A stretch of 64,000 bases of DNA from Euryhalocaulis sp050486445 (lineage in GTDB: Bacteria > Pseudomonadota > Alphaproteobacteria > Caulobacterales > Maricaulaceae), in assembly GCA_050486445.1 (NCBI GenBank), contig JBJHDH010000015.1, positions 7,065 to 71,064 of the forward strand, written 5' to 3'. Below, one piece after another: positions 45,212-54,309 of this stretch. The position numbers were made by a program, and so were the translations under genes. The stretch's first letter is position 1. Each line of letters starts with the position of its first letter. The notes beneath the pieces were generated by a model, which saw only the letters and a program-made list of their open reading frames with translations, searched no databases and had not been told where the DNA came from.

Positions 45212-45434
45212 GGTCTCCCCCTGCGAAGCGGGGGCAGTGCCGGGCGAAGCCCGGGAGGGGGGCGGATGCGCCTCGGTTTTTGACATTTATGCGCTGTCCG
45301 CCCCCTCCACCACGCTGCGCCCCAGCCATCGCCCAAGGGGCGATGGCGTTCATCACTCAAAATGCCTTCGCATTTTGTCCGCTGCGCGGACCGCTCTTCA
45401 CCCCCCTCCCCCGCGCTACGCGCAGGGGAGGACA
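45212..45434. repeat. Geneless inverted palindrome pair related to the DUF559 element
   Basis: Left arm 45212-45265 ends GGGAGGGGGGCGG and is followed by ATGCG, as before the DUF559 gene, but the frame stops after five codons. Only ~31 bases later the right arm begins CCGCCCCCTCCACC (45298-45311) and ends CCCCCCTCCCC...GGGGAGGAC (to 45433). It resembles the DUF559 element with the gene deleted. It fills the fliJ-ligA gap, in which no gene was seen. Confidence 0.65.
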
Positions 45435-45447
45435 ACACCGGCGCCCT

Positions 45448-47766
45448 TCAAGCGCCGATGAGGGCCAGCCACTCATCCTCGGTCATCACCTGGACGCCGA
45501 GTTCCTGCGCTTTTGTCAGCTTTGAACCAGCGCCGGGGCCGGCCACCACGATGTCGGTCTTCGCAGAAACCGAGCCCGCGACCTTGGCGCCCAGCGCCTG
45601 AGCGCGCGCCTTGGCCTCGTCACGCGTCATGCGCTCCAGCGAGCCGGTGAACACCACGGTCTTGCCGGCGACCTTGGTGCCGGTCTGCGGCCGGGCCGCG
45701 TCTTCAATCGTCATTTCCTTGAGCAGGCGGTCGAGCGCGGCGCGGTTGCGCGGTTCGGCGAAAAACTCGATCAGCGATTCCACCGCGACCGGGCCGACCT
45801 CATCCACTTCCGCCAGCGCCGCGAAATCCGGGCCGGGAATCTGTTTCGCGGCGCGGATCATGGCGGCGGCGAAAGTCTTCCAATCGCCATAATGCGCCGC
45901 CAGCGCGACGCGCGCGGGGGCGTTGACGCGCGCGCCGAGCGCCGCGATCTGCGCGGCGAGGCCATCCTGCGGGTCCGGTTCGTCCGGTGCGCCGTTCGAA
46001 AACACCTCAAGCAGCGCACGCGCCGTCAGCTCGCCGACCCGGTCAACGCCCAGCAATTCCAGATAGTCGGACCCCGGCCGGGCCTTCGCCGCCGCCGCGA
46101 TCTCTTCCTCCAGCCGCGCCCATGAACCGGCGTGCTGCGCCAGCTTACCGGCGGTGACCGCGCCGACATGGCGCACGCCCAGCGCATTCAGAAAGCGGTC
46201 CATCGGCGCGGCGCGGCGGCGTTCGATGGCGGCGAACAGATTGTTCAGGCTGGTTTCGCCATAACCTTCCCATTCATCCAGCACCGCGCGGTGGCTGCCT
46301 AAGGTAAAAATATCCGCGGGCTCTTTCACCAGTCCGGCATCGTAGAACGCCTCGATCTGTTTCGTGCCCAGACCTTCGATATCGAGCGCGCCGCGGCTGA
46401 CAAAATGCTTCAGCCGCTCCACCGCCTGCGCCCGGCAGACAAGACCGCCGGTGCAGCGCCGGGCCGCCTCGCCCTCCTCGCGCACCGCGTGGCTGCCGCA
46501 GACCGGGCAGGTATCGGGGAAGACATAAGGCGCGCCGCGTCCCTTGCGATCCGCATCGACCACGGCGACGATCTGCGGGATCACGTCGCCGGCGCGCTGC
46601 ACGATCACTTTGTCGCCGGCGCGGATGTCCTTGCGCGCGATTTCATCCTCATTATGCAGGGTGGCGTTGGAGACCTCGACGCCGCCGACCGTGACGGGCG
46701 CCAGCCGCGCCACGGGGGTGAGCGCACCGGTGCGCCCGACCTGGATTTCGATGGCGTTCAGCGTGGTGACCGCCTGTTCCGGCGGGAATTTCATCGCCAG
46801 CCGCCAGCGCGGCGCGCGGGAGACAAAGCCGAGCCGCCGCTGCAACGCCACGTCATCGACCGTGAAGACTACGCCGTCGATATCGAAGCCGAGATCGGCG
46901 CGGCGTATCTCCAGATCGCGATACGCCGCGATCATCGCCCCGGCGCCAGCGCAGAGGACGGGCGCGTTGACGCGAAAGCCCCAGCGCGCCAGCGCGGCGA
47001 TGCCGCCGGTCTGGGTCTGCGCCGGCTGGGCGCTGGCCTCGCCCCAGCCATGCGCGAAAAACCGCAGGGGGCGCGCGGCGGTGACCGCCGGGTCGATCTG
47101 GCGCAGGCTGCCGGCGGCGGCGTTGCGCGGATTTTTATAGAGCGGCAGGCCGGCCGCCTCCTGCGCCGCGTTCAGCGCCGCGAAATCGGCGTGGGTCATA
47201 TGCACCTCACCGCGAATTTCGATCAGCGCGGGGATGTCGCGGCCTTTCAGCTTTTGCGGAATTTCATCCAGCGTGCGCAGATTATCGGTGACATCCTCGC
47301 CGGCGCGGCCATCGCCGCGCGTCGCGCCCAGAGTCAGCACGCCATTCTCATAGCGCAGATTGGCGCTGAGCCCGTCGATCTTCGGATCGGCGGCGAAGTT
47401 GAGCGGCGCGTCCTCGCCAAGACCGAGAAAGCGGCGCACGCGCGCCTCGAAATCGCGCAGATCGTCTTCATCGAAGCCGTTATCCAGCGAATACATCGGC
47501 TGGAGATGCGCGGCCTCTGCGAAGCCCGAGGCGGGCGCGGCGCCGACGCGCTCGCTGGGGCTGTCGTCGCGGACCAGATCGGGGAAGCGCGCCTCGATAG
47601 CGGCGTTGCGCAGGCGCAGCGCGTCATAGGCTGCGTCGGTGATCTCCGGTTCGTCGTTCTGGTAATAGAGCCGGTCGTGATGCGCGATCTCGTCGGCCAG
47701 GCGTTTCAGCTCGGCCGCCGCCTGGTCGCGGGTCAGGTCTTCGGGAGGGATGGTCTCCACGCTCAT
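45448..47766 (-). CDS. ligA: NAD-dependent DNA ligase LigA
   Basis: A 772-residue ligase sealing nicks in replication and repair. An N-terminal Ia region (HHDRLYYQNDEPEITDAAYD) precedes the adenylated lysine K129 in DPKIDGLSANL. Next are the OB fold, a four-Cys zinc finger (CPVCGSH...RRCTGGLVCRAQ), helix-hairpin-helix repeats and a C-terminal BRCT domain (GKTVVFTGSLERMTRDEAK). It overlaps the recN stop by four bases. Confidence 0.97.
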   Translation of the reverse strand: MSVETIPPEDLTRDQAAAELKRLADEIAHHDRLYYQNDEPEITDAAYDALRLRNAAIEARFPDLVRDDSPSERVGAAPASGFAEAAHLQPMYSLDNGFDEDDLRDFEARVRRFLGLGEDAPLNFAADPKIDGLSANLRYENGVLTLGATRGDGRAGEDVTDNLRTLDEIPQKLKGRDIPALIEIRGEVHMTHADFAALNAAQEAAGLPLYKNPRNAAAGSLRQIDPAVTAARPLRFFAHGWGEASAQPAQTQTGGIAALARWGFRVNAPVLCAGAGAMIAAYRDLEIRRADLGFDIDGVVFTVDDVALQRRLGFVSRAPRWRLAMKFPPEQAVTTLNAIEIQVGRTGALTPVARLAPVTVGGVEVSNATLHNEDEIARKDIRAGDKVIVQRAGDVIPQIVAVVDADRKGRGAPYVFPDTCPVCGSHAVREEGEAARRCTGGLVCRAQAVERLKHFVSRGALDIEGLGTKQIEAFYDAGLVKEPADIFTLGSHRAVLDEWEGYGETSLNNLFAAIERRRAAPMDRFLNALGVRHVGAVTAGKLAQHAGSWARLEEEIAAAAKARPGSDYLELLGVDRVGELTARALLEVFSNGAPDEPDPQDGLAAQIAALGARVNAPARVALAAHYGDWKTFAAAMIRAAKQIPGPDFAALAEVDEVGPVAVESLIEFFAEPRNRAALDRLLKEMTIEDAARPQTGTKVAGKTVVFTGSLERMTRDEAKARAQALGAKVAGSVSAKTDIVVAGPGAGSKLTKAQELGVQVMTEDEWLALIGA

Positions 47767-49472
47767 GCGTCCGCCGCGCGGAGTTTGCGGGCGGCGGCGC
47801 GGGCCTCGTCGGTGACGCTGGCGCCGGCCAGCATGCGGGCCAGCTCTTCCTCCCGCGCCTGCCCGTCCAGATGACGCACGCGCGTCACGGCGCGGCCCTC
47901 GGCATCCTCGCCCTTTTCGATCAGCACGTGATGATCGGCGCGGGCCGCGACCTGCGGGCTGTGGGTGACGACGATGACCTGCCCGGTCTGCGACAGGGAT
48001 TTCAGCCGCCGCCCGACCGCGTCGGCCACCGCGCCGCCGACGCCCTGATCCACCTCGTCGAAAATCAGCACCGCGCCAGAGCCGCCGCCCGCGAGCGAGG
48101 CCTTGATGGCCAGCGCGAAGCGGGACAGCTCGCCACCGGAGGCGATCTGGTCCAGCGGGCCGAACGGCGCGCCGGGATTGGTGGCGACCTCGAAGCGCAC
48201 GCGGTCGCGCCCCTCCGCCCCGTCGCGCCCGGAGGGCGCCACGTGCGTGCGGAAACGCGCCTTGTCCAGCTTCAGCGGCGGCAGTTCGGCGGCGACCGCC
48301 GCGTCCAGCGCCTTCGCCGCCTTTTCGCGCGCACGGGTGAGGGCCGAGGCGGTCTTGTCATAAGCGGCTTCGGCCTGTTTCAGCGCCGCCTCCGCCGCCG
48401 CCAGACCGGCCCCGCCCGACAGGACTGCGTCCAGCCTCGCCGTCAGATCGCGGCGCAGCTCCGGCAGGCCGGCGACCGTGACCTGATGCTTGCGGGCGAG
48501 CGCGCGCAGGGCGAACAGCCGCTCCTCCACCGTCTCCAGCCGGCCGGGATCGGCGTCGAAGCGGCGGGCCGCCTCATCCACCGCCGCGCGCGCCTCGCGC
48601 GTCTCAATCAGGGCGCGCTCCAGCGCGGCGGCGGCGCGGCCGATCACCGCGCGCGGGCCGTCATCGCTTTCGCCCTCCCCGGCGGCGGCGGCCGGCAGCT
48701 TGGCCGCGGCGCGCTCCAGCCCCGCCAGCGCGGTGGAGAGGCGATGCTCCAGCCCGCTGTCGCCTTCCAGCGCCATGGTGGCGGCCTGAAGATCGGCCAG
48801 CGATTTTTCAGCGGAACCTAAAAAGGCGCGCTCGGCGGCGAGCTGCGCCTCCTCGTCCGGGCGCGGGTCCAGCCGCTCCAGCTCCTCCACTGCGTGGGTG
48901 AGGAATTCGCGGTCGGCCTCTGCCCGGCTCCGCGCCTCCGACGCCGCGTCGCGGGCCGCGCGCGCATCGGCCAGCGCCGCGAACGCCGCCCGCATTTCGG
49001 CCAGCAGCGAATCATGGCCGCCGGCCGCATCGAGCAGAACGCGGTGCGCGCCGGAATCCAGCAGGCCGCGCCCGTCATGCTGGCCGTGCACCTCCACCAG
49101 CGCGGCGCCGATGGAGGCGAGCAGGCCGACGCCGGCCGGCTGGTCGTTGACAAAGGCGCGGCCGCGGCCATCGGCCGACAGCGTGCGGCGCAGCAATATT
49201 TCGCCGCCGCCGGGCTCCAGCCCCGCCTCGTCCAGCGCCGCGTGGGCGGAATGCTCCGGGGGCGGCGCGAAGATGGCGGCGGCGGAGCCCTGATCGGCCC
49301 CGGCGCGCACCAGCGCCTTGTCCCCCCGCGCGCCGCAGGCCAGGCCCAGCGCGTCCAGAATGATGGATTTGCCGGCGCCGGTTTCGCCGGTCAGCGCCGT
49401 CAGCCCGGGCTCGAACTCAAGGTCCAGCCGGTCGATCAGCACGATATTGCGGACGGACAGCGACCTCAGCAT
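47763..49472 (-). CDS. recN: DNA repair protein RecN
   Basis: A 569-residue SMC-like ATPase for double-strand-break repair. Walker A GETGAGKSIILDAL lies near residue 30. Long coiled coils follow, then the signature and Walker B region (IASGGELSRFALAIKASL, AVLIFDEVDQGVGG) and VVTHSPQVAARADHH. It starts at 49472 (MLRSLSVRNIVLIDRLDLEF). It sits between bamD and ligA, a common alphaproteobacterial order. Confidence 0.96.
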   Translation of the reverse strand: MLRSLSVRNIVLIDRLDLEFEPGLTALTGETGAGKSIILDALGLACGARGDKALVRAGADQGSAAAIFAPPPEHSAHAALDEAGLEPGGGEILLRRTLSADGRGRAFVNDQPAGVGLLASIGAALVEVHGQHDGRGLLDSGAHRVLLDAAGGHDSLLAEMRAAFAALADARAARDAASEARSRAEADREFLTHAVEELERLDPRPDEEAQLAAERAFLGSAEKSLADLQAATMALEGDSGLEHRLSTALAGLERAAAKLPAAAAGEGESDDGPRAVIGRAAAALERALIETREARAAVDEAARRFDADPGRLETVEERLFALRALARKHQVTVAGLPELRRDLTARLDAVLSGGAGLAAAEAALKQAEAAYDKTASALTRAREKAAKALDAAVAAELPPLKLDKARFRTHVAPSGRDGAEGRDRVRFEVATNPGAPFGPLDQIASGGELSRFALAIKASLAGGGSGAVLIFDEVDQGVGGAVADAVGRRLKSLSQTGQVIVVTHSPQVAARADHHVLIEKGEDAEGRAVTRVRHLDGQAREEELARMLAGASVTDEARAAARKLRAADA

Positions 49473-49514
49473 GGACGAATTTCTAGCTTAAAGTCTGACC
49501 CGAAACTCCATTTT

Positions 49515-49641
49515 ATTCCCCGGAACGGCTGAAGCCTTATCCGGGGCCTGGAGTCGTAACGGGAGAAGATTCGGCAAAGCCATCTTTCCTGAAAGTCCTC
49601 CTGAGCCCCGGATCGGCGCTATGCGCCGTCCGGGGGATAAT
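49515..49641. repeat. REPIN-like CCCCGG palindrome pair, copy 2
   Basis: ATTCCCCGGAACGG...CTTATCCGGGGCC (49515-49548) and GAGCCCCGGATCGG...GTCCGGGGGATAAT (49603-49641), inverted around a ~55-base spacer in the bamD-recN gap. It is the same plan as 37791-37893, with a different spacer. Confidence 0.72.
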
Positions 49642-49643
49642 TC

Positions 49644-50468
49644 TCAGAAGAAGCGGCCGAAAGTGCGGGCGAACCGGCCGGACGGCGGATCGGGCCGTTG
49701 ACCGGGGGGGCGGGCGCCCACACGCTCCAGCAGATTATAGGAATCCTGATACCAGCGCCCGCCCGGATAATTATAGCCAAGCACCGAGGCGACCTGGGTC
49801 GCCTCCTCCAGCACGCCAAGCTGAACATAGGCCTCGACCAGGCGATGCAGCGCCTCCTCGGCGTGAGAGGTGGTCTGGTAACCTTCGACTACGTTCCTGA
49901 ACCGGCCGATGGCGGCCAGCGTATGGCCCTGACGCAGATACCAGCGGCCGACATCCATTTCCTTGCCGGCGAGTTGGTCCATCGCCATGTCGATTTTCAG
50001 CCGCGCATCGCGCGCATAATCGGAATCGGGAAAGCGCCGCACCACCTGCCGGAAAGCCTCTAGCGCCTCCAGCGTGGCCGACTGGTCGCGGCCAATATCG
50101 GTGATGCGCTCGAAATGAGACTGCGCGATCAAATAATAGGCATATGGCGCCGCGGTATTACCGGGATGCAGCGTCAGGAACCGCTGGGCGGCGCTGATCG
50201 CCTCATCATATTCCCTGTCAGCATAGGCGGCGTAGGCTGTCATCAGCATCGCCCGGCGCGCCCATTCCGAATAGGGATGCTGGCGTTCCACTTCCTGGAA
50301 CAGCATGGCCGACACCTCGAAATTCCGGCGCTCAAGCTGCTCGAAGGCGGCCAGATAGATCGGCTCCACAGGATACTCGACATAGGCCAGTTCCTGCCGG
50401 CGGCCGGCGCAGGCGGTCAGCGCGGCGCAGACACAGAGCAGGACGGCGTAACGGGCGTATCGAATCAT
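49644..50468 (-). CDS. bamD: Outer-membrane assembly lipoprotein BamD
   Basis: A 274-residue lipoprotein. The signal peptide ends in the lipobox LTAC (Cys at about residue 20). Five TPR-like repeats follow (YLAAFEQLERRNFEVSAMLF, RRAMLMTAYAAYADREYDEA, FRQVVRRFPDSDYARDARLK). BamD is the essential partner of BamA in inserting outer-membrane barrels. The C-terminal ~25 residues are Pro/Arg-rich. Confidence 0.93.
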   Translation of the reverse strand: MIRYARYAVLLCVCAALTACAGRRQELAYVEYPVEPIYLAAFEQLERRNFEVSAMLFQEVERQHPYSEWARRAMLMTAYAAYADREYDEAISAAQRFLTLHPGNTAAPYAYYLIAQSHFERITDIGRDQSATLEALEAFRQVVRRFPDSDYARDARLKIDMAMDQLAGKEMDVGRWYLRQGHTLAAIGRFRNVVEGYQTTSHAEEALHRLVEAYVQLGVLEEATQVASVLGYNYPGGRWYQDSYNLLERVGARPPGQRPDPPSGRFARTFGRFF

Positions 50469-50569
50469 TGCGTGAAACCGGGCAGCTGGATTGTGCAGGC
50501 GAACGAAGCCGCTTTGTAACCAATCCCGGCCAGACAGGAAAGCAAGCCCGGCGCCCGGCCTGCCAGCGT

Positions 50570-51511
50570 TCAGCCGGCGCGGGGAGCGGCGATGGAAGGA
50601 GCGGCCGTTTCGCGCCGCCAGGCTGAGCTGTCAGCCAGCAGCGCCCGCACCGTGGCCAGGTTGAGCGCATGGCCTGGGCGCTCCGCACGATAGCAGCCCA
50701 TGATTGGCGCCCCGGCTAGGGCCAGGTCCCCGAGCGCGTCCAGCGCCTTGTGCCGGGCGAATTCATCGGGGAAACGCAGCCCTTCCGGGTTTTCCACCGC
50801 GCCCTCATGGATCGCCACGGTATTGTCCAGTGTCGCCCCCAGCGCACGGGCGCCGGCGCGCAGCCGGTCCAGATCGGCCCGGAAACCGAATGTGCGTGCG
50901 GGGGCCAGCTCCGCTGCGAAATCGCCGGAAGACGCATCAAAGCGCACGGACTGGCGCCCGATCGGCGCGGAATATTCAACACCGATGTCGAGCGACAGGG
51001 CGGGCGCGGGCGACAGCACAGCGCGCCTGCCATCCATCTCCACCACAACATCCCGCAGCACGCGGATGGCGGCGCGCGGCGCGCCCTGACGGCGCAACCC
51101 GGCGCGGTTCAGCAATTCGACAAAGGGCGCGGCCGAACCGTCCACGGCGGGCGGCTCCGGCCCGTCCAGCTCTACCACGACATTATCAGCGCCCATGCCG
51201 GCGAAGGCCGCCAGCAGGTGCTCTACCGTCGCTGCCTCAGCTCCAGCTTCGTTGCGCAGCGTGGTTCCCAGCCGGGCGTCGGCGATGTTTTCCGCGCAGG
51301 CGGCGATGCGGTTGGCGCCATTTTTGTTGTCTGGCCCGTGATCGGGCAAATCCTTGCGGAGAAAGACGATGCCCGTATCCGGCCCCGCCGGACGCAGCGC
51401 CATACGCACATGGCGGCCAGTGTGCAGGCCGGCGCCGGCCAGCACTGCCGGCTCCGCGATCGTGTGCTGCCAAACAGCGAATGAAGGCGCAGTCAAAGTA
51501 TAAGCATCCAA
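50570..51511 (-). CDS. lpxC: UDP-3-O-acyl-N-acetylglucosamine deacetylase LpxC
   Basis: A 313-residue zinc enzyme of lipid A synthesis. Signatures: GLHTGRHVRM near the N-terminus, TVEHLLAAFAGMGADNVVVE (first zinc His in VEHLLAA), DGSAAPFVELL, and FARHKALDALGDLAL with the second histidine and Asp. The Ala-rich C-terminus after residue ~295 is slightly longer than in E. coli. It lies after ftsZ but is separated from it by a strong terminator. Confidence 0.96.
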   Translation of the reverse strand: MDAYTLTAPSFAVWQHTIAEPAVLAGAGLHTGRHVRMALRPAGPDTGIVFLRKDLPDHGPDNKNGANRIAACAENIADARLGTTLRNEAGAEAATVEHLLAAFAGMGADNVVVELDGPEPPAVDGSAAPFVELLNRAGLRRQGAPRAAIRVLRDVVVEMDGRRAVLSPAPALSLDIGVEYSAPIGRQSVRFDASSGDFAAELAPARTFGFRADLDRLRAGARALGATLDNTVAIHEGAVENPEGLRFPDEFARHKALDALGDLALAGAPIMGCYRAERPGHALNLATVRALLADSSAWRRETAAPSIAAPRAG

Positions 51512-51616
51512 TCAAACGCCCCTCATGCAGAACTCTAGGAAAGCCTCTGGACGACGGCGAATAAAGCTTGGTTACGGAATGTTACCGCAGATGCGAAGGC
51601 CCAAACGCCCTTCAGG

Positions 51617-51657
51617 TCAAAAAGTTGCGCCGCCCGGCGAGGCCGGACGGCGCAAAC
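51617..51657 (-). terminator. ftsZ terminator
   Basis: On the minus strand TTGCGCCGTCCGG, the loop CCTCG, then CCGGGCGGCGCAA: 13 pairs including one G-U, followed by CTTTTTG. It lies directly downstream of the ftsZ stop, so lpxC probably has its own promoter in the following ~100 bases. Confidence 0.88.
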
Positions 51658-51679
51658 GGAACATTCTGGCCAGATTGGC

Positions 51680-53323
51680 CTAATTCGCCTGGCGGCGCAG
51701 GAAAGCGGGGATTTCCAGATCCTCGTCGTCCAGTTCGCGGAACAGATCGCCGCTGGAGACGCGCACGGCCGGGCGGGCCTGAGCCGGCTCGGCCTCCGGC
51801 TCCGCCTTGCGGCGGAACAGGGAGAAACCGCCGCGGCGCGGCTCGCGCTCCTGCTGCTCCTCCTCCCACGACGCGGCGGGGCGGCGGATCGCAGGCGCAG
51901 CCTCCTCGACCCGCGCCTTCAGGCGGCGGATCGCCGGTTCCGGGTCGATATCAGGCTCGCGCCGCGCAGCCGGGGCGTATTCGGGCTCTGACGCGGAAGG
52001 CGCGGGCGCCGTGGCGGCCGGGCGGGAAACGACGCGTACCTCCTCCTCATCTTCCGGCAGCGGGCCAAACGCCGCGGGCGCCGGACGAGCGGCCGGAGTC
52101 TGCGGTGTCACGCGGCGCACACTTTCCTCCATAGGCGGCGGCACGGCGGCCGAACCGACCACGGTGGTGCGCACGACGGGACGCGGCGACGGGGCATGCG
52201 CGGACGTATGCGCGGACGTATGCGCCGGAGCCGGAGCCGGTGCGGCTTCGGCGGCGGGCGCCTCGTCGCGCCAGGGCAGAGCGGAAGGACGGGACGCCGG
52301 GCGCGGCGCCGGACGGGCAATGCGCGCAGACTCGGGCCGGTGCTTTTGTGCGCCGGTATCGCCAATGCCGGTGGCGATCACTGACAGGCGCACCTTGCCC
52401 TGCATGTTTTCATCCAGGGTGGCGCCCCAGTTGATATGGGCGTCTTCATCCGCCTCGGCGGCGATGATATTGGCGGCCTCGTCGATTTCGTGCAGCGAAA
52501 AGTCCGGCCCGTGCGTGAAGCTGATAAGCACGCGCTGCGCGCCCTTCATGGCGGTGTCGTCCAGCAGGGGGTTGTTGATCGCCGCCTCGGCCGCCTGGGC
52601 GGCGCGGCGGTCGCCCTCGGCCTCGCCCATGCCGATCATGGCGCGGCCCATCTCGCGCATCGTGGTGGAAACGTCAGCGAAGTCGCGGTTGACGATGCCC
52701 GGCCGCACGATCAGGTCGGTGATGGCGCGCACGCCGGAATGCAGCACCTCGTCCGCCATCACGAAGGCGTCGGCGAAGCTGGTCGTTTCGGTCGCGACGC
52801 GGAACAGGTTCTGGTTCGGAATCACGATCAGCGTATCGACATGCTGCTCCAGCTCGGCAACGCCAGCCTCGGCCAGACGCATGCGGCGCGGGCCCTCGAA
52901 CTGGAACGGCTTTGTCACCACGCCAACGGTGAGGATGCCATGCTCGCGCGCGGCGCGGGCGATTACCGGCGCCGCGCCCGTGCCCGTGCCCCCGCCCATG
53001 CCGGCGGTGACAAACACCATATGCGCGCCCTCCAGATGCTCGATGATCTCGTGGATCGAATCCTCGGCGGCGCGCGCGCCGATCTCCGGCTGCGCGCCCG
53101 CGCCCAGACCCTGGGTCACGCCGGCGCCGAGTTGCACCTGGCGTTTGGCCAGCGAACGGCCAAGCGCCTGCGCATCGGTATTGGCGGCGACGAAATCGAC
53201 GCCTTCGAGATTCTTCTCGATCATGTTGTTGATCGCGTTGCCGCCGGCGCCGCCGACGCCGATCACGACGATCTGCGGCTTCAGCTCGTTAACGGCTTCG
53301 GGAGGGGTGAGAGAAAGCGGCAT
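51680..53323 (-). CDS. ftsZ: Cell division GTPase FtsZ
   Basis: A 547-residue FtsZ. The GTPase core (residues 1-320) has GVGGAGGNAINNMIE and the tubulin signature GGGTGTGAAPVIA. A long, low-complexity Pro/Ala linker (residues ~330-530) leads to the C-terminal peptide DEDLEIPAFLRRQ that binds FtsA/ZipA-like partners. Long linkers are normal for alphaproteobacteria. ftsA is not adjacent; murI is divergent upstream. Confidence 0.97.
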   Translation of the reverse strand: MPLSLTPPEAVNELKPQIVVIGVGGAGGNAINNMIEKNLEGVDFVAANTDAQALGRSLAKRQVQLGAGVTQGLGAGAQPEIGARAAEDSIHEIIEHLEGAHMVFVTAGMGGGTGTGAAPVIARAAREHGILTVGVVTKPFQFEGPRRMRLAEAGVAELEQHVDTLIVIPNQNLFRVATETTSFADAFVMADEVLHSGVRAITDLIVRPGIVNRDFADVSTTMREMGRAMIGMGEAEGDRRAAQAAEAAINNPLLDDTAMKGAQRVLISFTHGPDFSLHEIDEAANIIAAEADEDAHINWGATLDENMQGKVRLSVIATGIGDTGAQKHRPESARIARPAPRPASRPSALPWRDEAPAAEAAPAPAPAHTSAHTSAHAPSPRPVVRTTVVGSAAVPPPMEESVRRVTPQTPAARPAPAAFGPLPEDEEEVRVVSRPAATAPAPSASEPEYAPAARREPDIDPEPAIRRLKARVEEAAPAIRRPAASWEEEQQEREPRRGGFSLFRRKAEPEAEPAQARPAVRVSSGDLFRELDDEDLEIPAFLRRQAN

Positions 53324-53402
53324 TGGCTGACTCCTGTGCGCGACCGGCCTGTGAGGCGCGCGGCGCGATAAACCGAACGTTCACCAAACTCGGTCATAAT
53401 TG

Positions 53403-53417
53403 TTAATTCACGGTTAA
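53403..53417. promoter_or_regulatory. Perfect CtrA box in the ftsZ/murI divergent region
   Basis: TTAA-TTCACGG-TTAA matches the CtrA full-site consensus TTAA-N7-TTAA exactly, 80 bases upstream of ftsZ and 44 bases upstream of murI. CtrA represses ftsZ in Caulobacter. Two GANTC sites (53503-53507 and 53510-53514) lie nearby inside murI. Confidence 0.75.
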
Positions 53418-53460
53418 GCCCTTTTTATCCCTATGGGATTTCCACAGTGACGCCAGTTCG

Positions 53461-54309
53461 ATGAGCCCGAGCGGCGCGCCTGCGCGCAAAATTCTTGTAT
53501 TCGATTCGGGAGTCGGCGGCCTCTCCATCGTGGACGCCCTGCTCGCCCTGCGCCCGGCGGCGGAATTGGTCTATGCCGCCGACACGGAATTCATGCCCTA
53601 TGGTCTGCGTCCCGATGAAGAATTGCGGGCGCGCCTGCCTGTTTTGCTGGCCGCGCTGGAGGCGCGCGCGGCGCCGGACCTGATTGTCATCGCCTGCAAC
53701 ACCGCCTCGACGCTGGCCCTGCCGGAGATTCGCGCGCGGGTGCGGGCGCCGGTGGTGGGAACCGTGCCCGCGATCAAGCCGGCCGCCGCGCAATCGAAAA
53801 CGCGAATCATCGGCTTTCTCGGCACGCCGCGCACGGTGGAGCGCGAATATTCCGACGCGCTGATCCGCGATTTCGCCAATGGCTGCGCCGTGATCCGGTT
53901 CGGCAGCGCGGAGCTGGTGATGCTGGCCGAACGCAGGCTGGCGGGCGAGACCCTGCCCGATGGCGCGGTCGCCGCCGCGCTCGCGCCGATGTTCGCGCAG
54001 GAGGGCGCGGCGGGCATGGATGTCGGCGTGCTGGCCTGCACGCATTTCCCGCTGCTGCGGGCGGAGATCGAGGCAGCCAGCCCGCCCGGCCTTCGCTGGA
54101 TCGATTCCGGCGAGGCCGTGGCGCGCCGCGCGCTGGATGTGCTGGGCCTTGCGCCGGAGTCAGGCGAGACGCGCTGCACGAGCGTGATCTCCACCGCGCC
54201 GGAGCGCCTGCGCCCCGCCGGGGCGGCCTTTATGGCCAGAGGGTTTCCCGGGGTGGAGGCGTGGGAGGGGCTGGAGGTCAGCGCGGCCCGCGCAACGGAG
54301 CCGCTATAG
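53461..54309 (+). CDS. murI: Glutamate racemase MurI
   Basis: A 282-residue racemase supplying D-glutamate for peptidoglycan. Motifs: VFDSGVGGLSIVDAL, the catalytic IACNTAST (C79), VVGTVPAIKPA and the second catalytic cysteine in VLACTHFPLL. It is divergent from ftsZ, sharing the region with the CtrA box, and its stop overlaps the convergent lipoprotein gene by six bases. Confidence 0.95.
   Translation: MSPSGAPARKILVFDSGVGGLSIVDALLALRPAAELVYAADTEFMPYGLRPDEELRARLPVLLAALEARAAPDLIVIACNTASTLALPEIRARVRAPVVGTVPAIKPAAAQSKTRIIGFLGTPRTVEREYSDALIRDFANGCAVIRFGSAELVMLAERRLAGETLPDGAVAAALAPMFAQEGAAGMDVGVLACTHFPLLRAEIEAASPPGLRWIDSGEAVARRALDVLGLAPESGETRCTSVISTAPERLRPAGAAFMARGFPGVEAWEGLEVSAARATEPL

Noticed and set aside
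45184..45447. CRISPR-like or RNA gene in the fliJ-ligA gap
   Set aside because: The repeats are inverted palindromes of the DUF559-associated family, not regularly spaced direct repeats.
53395..53520. Origin of replication suggested by CtrA box plus GANTC sites
   Set aside because: No DnaA box cluster, AT-rich unwinding region or origin-linked genes (hemE, dnaA, parAB) are visible. The motifs fit promoter control of ftsZ.
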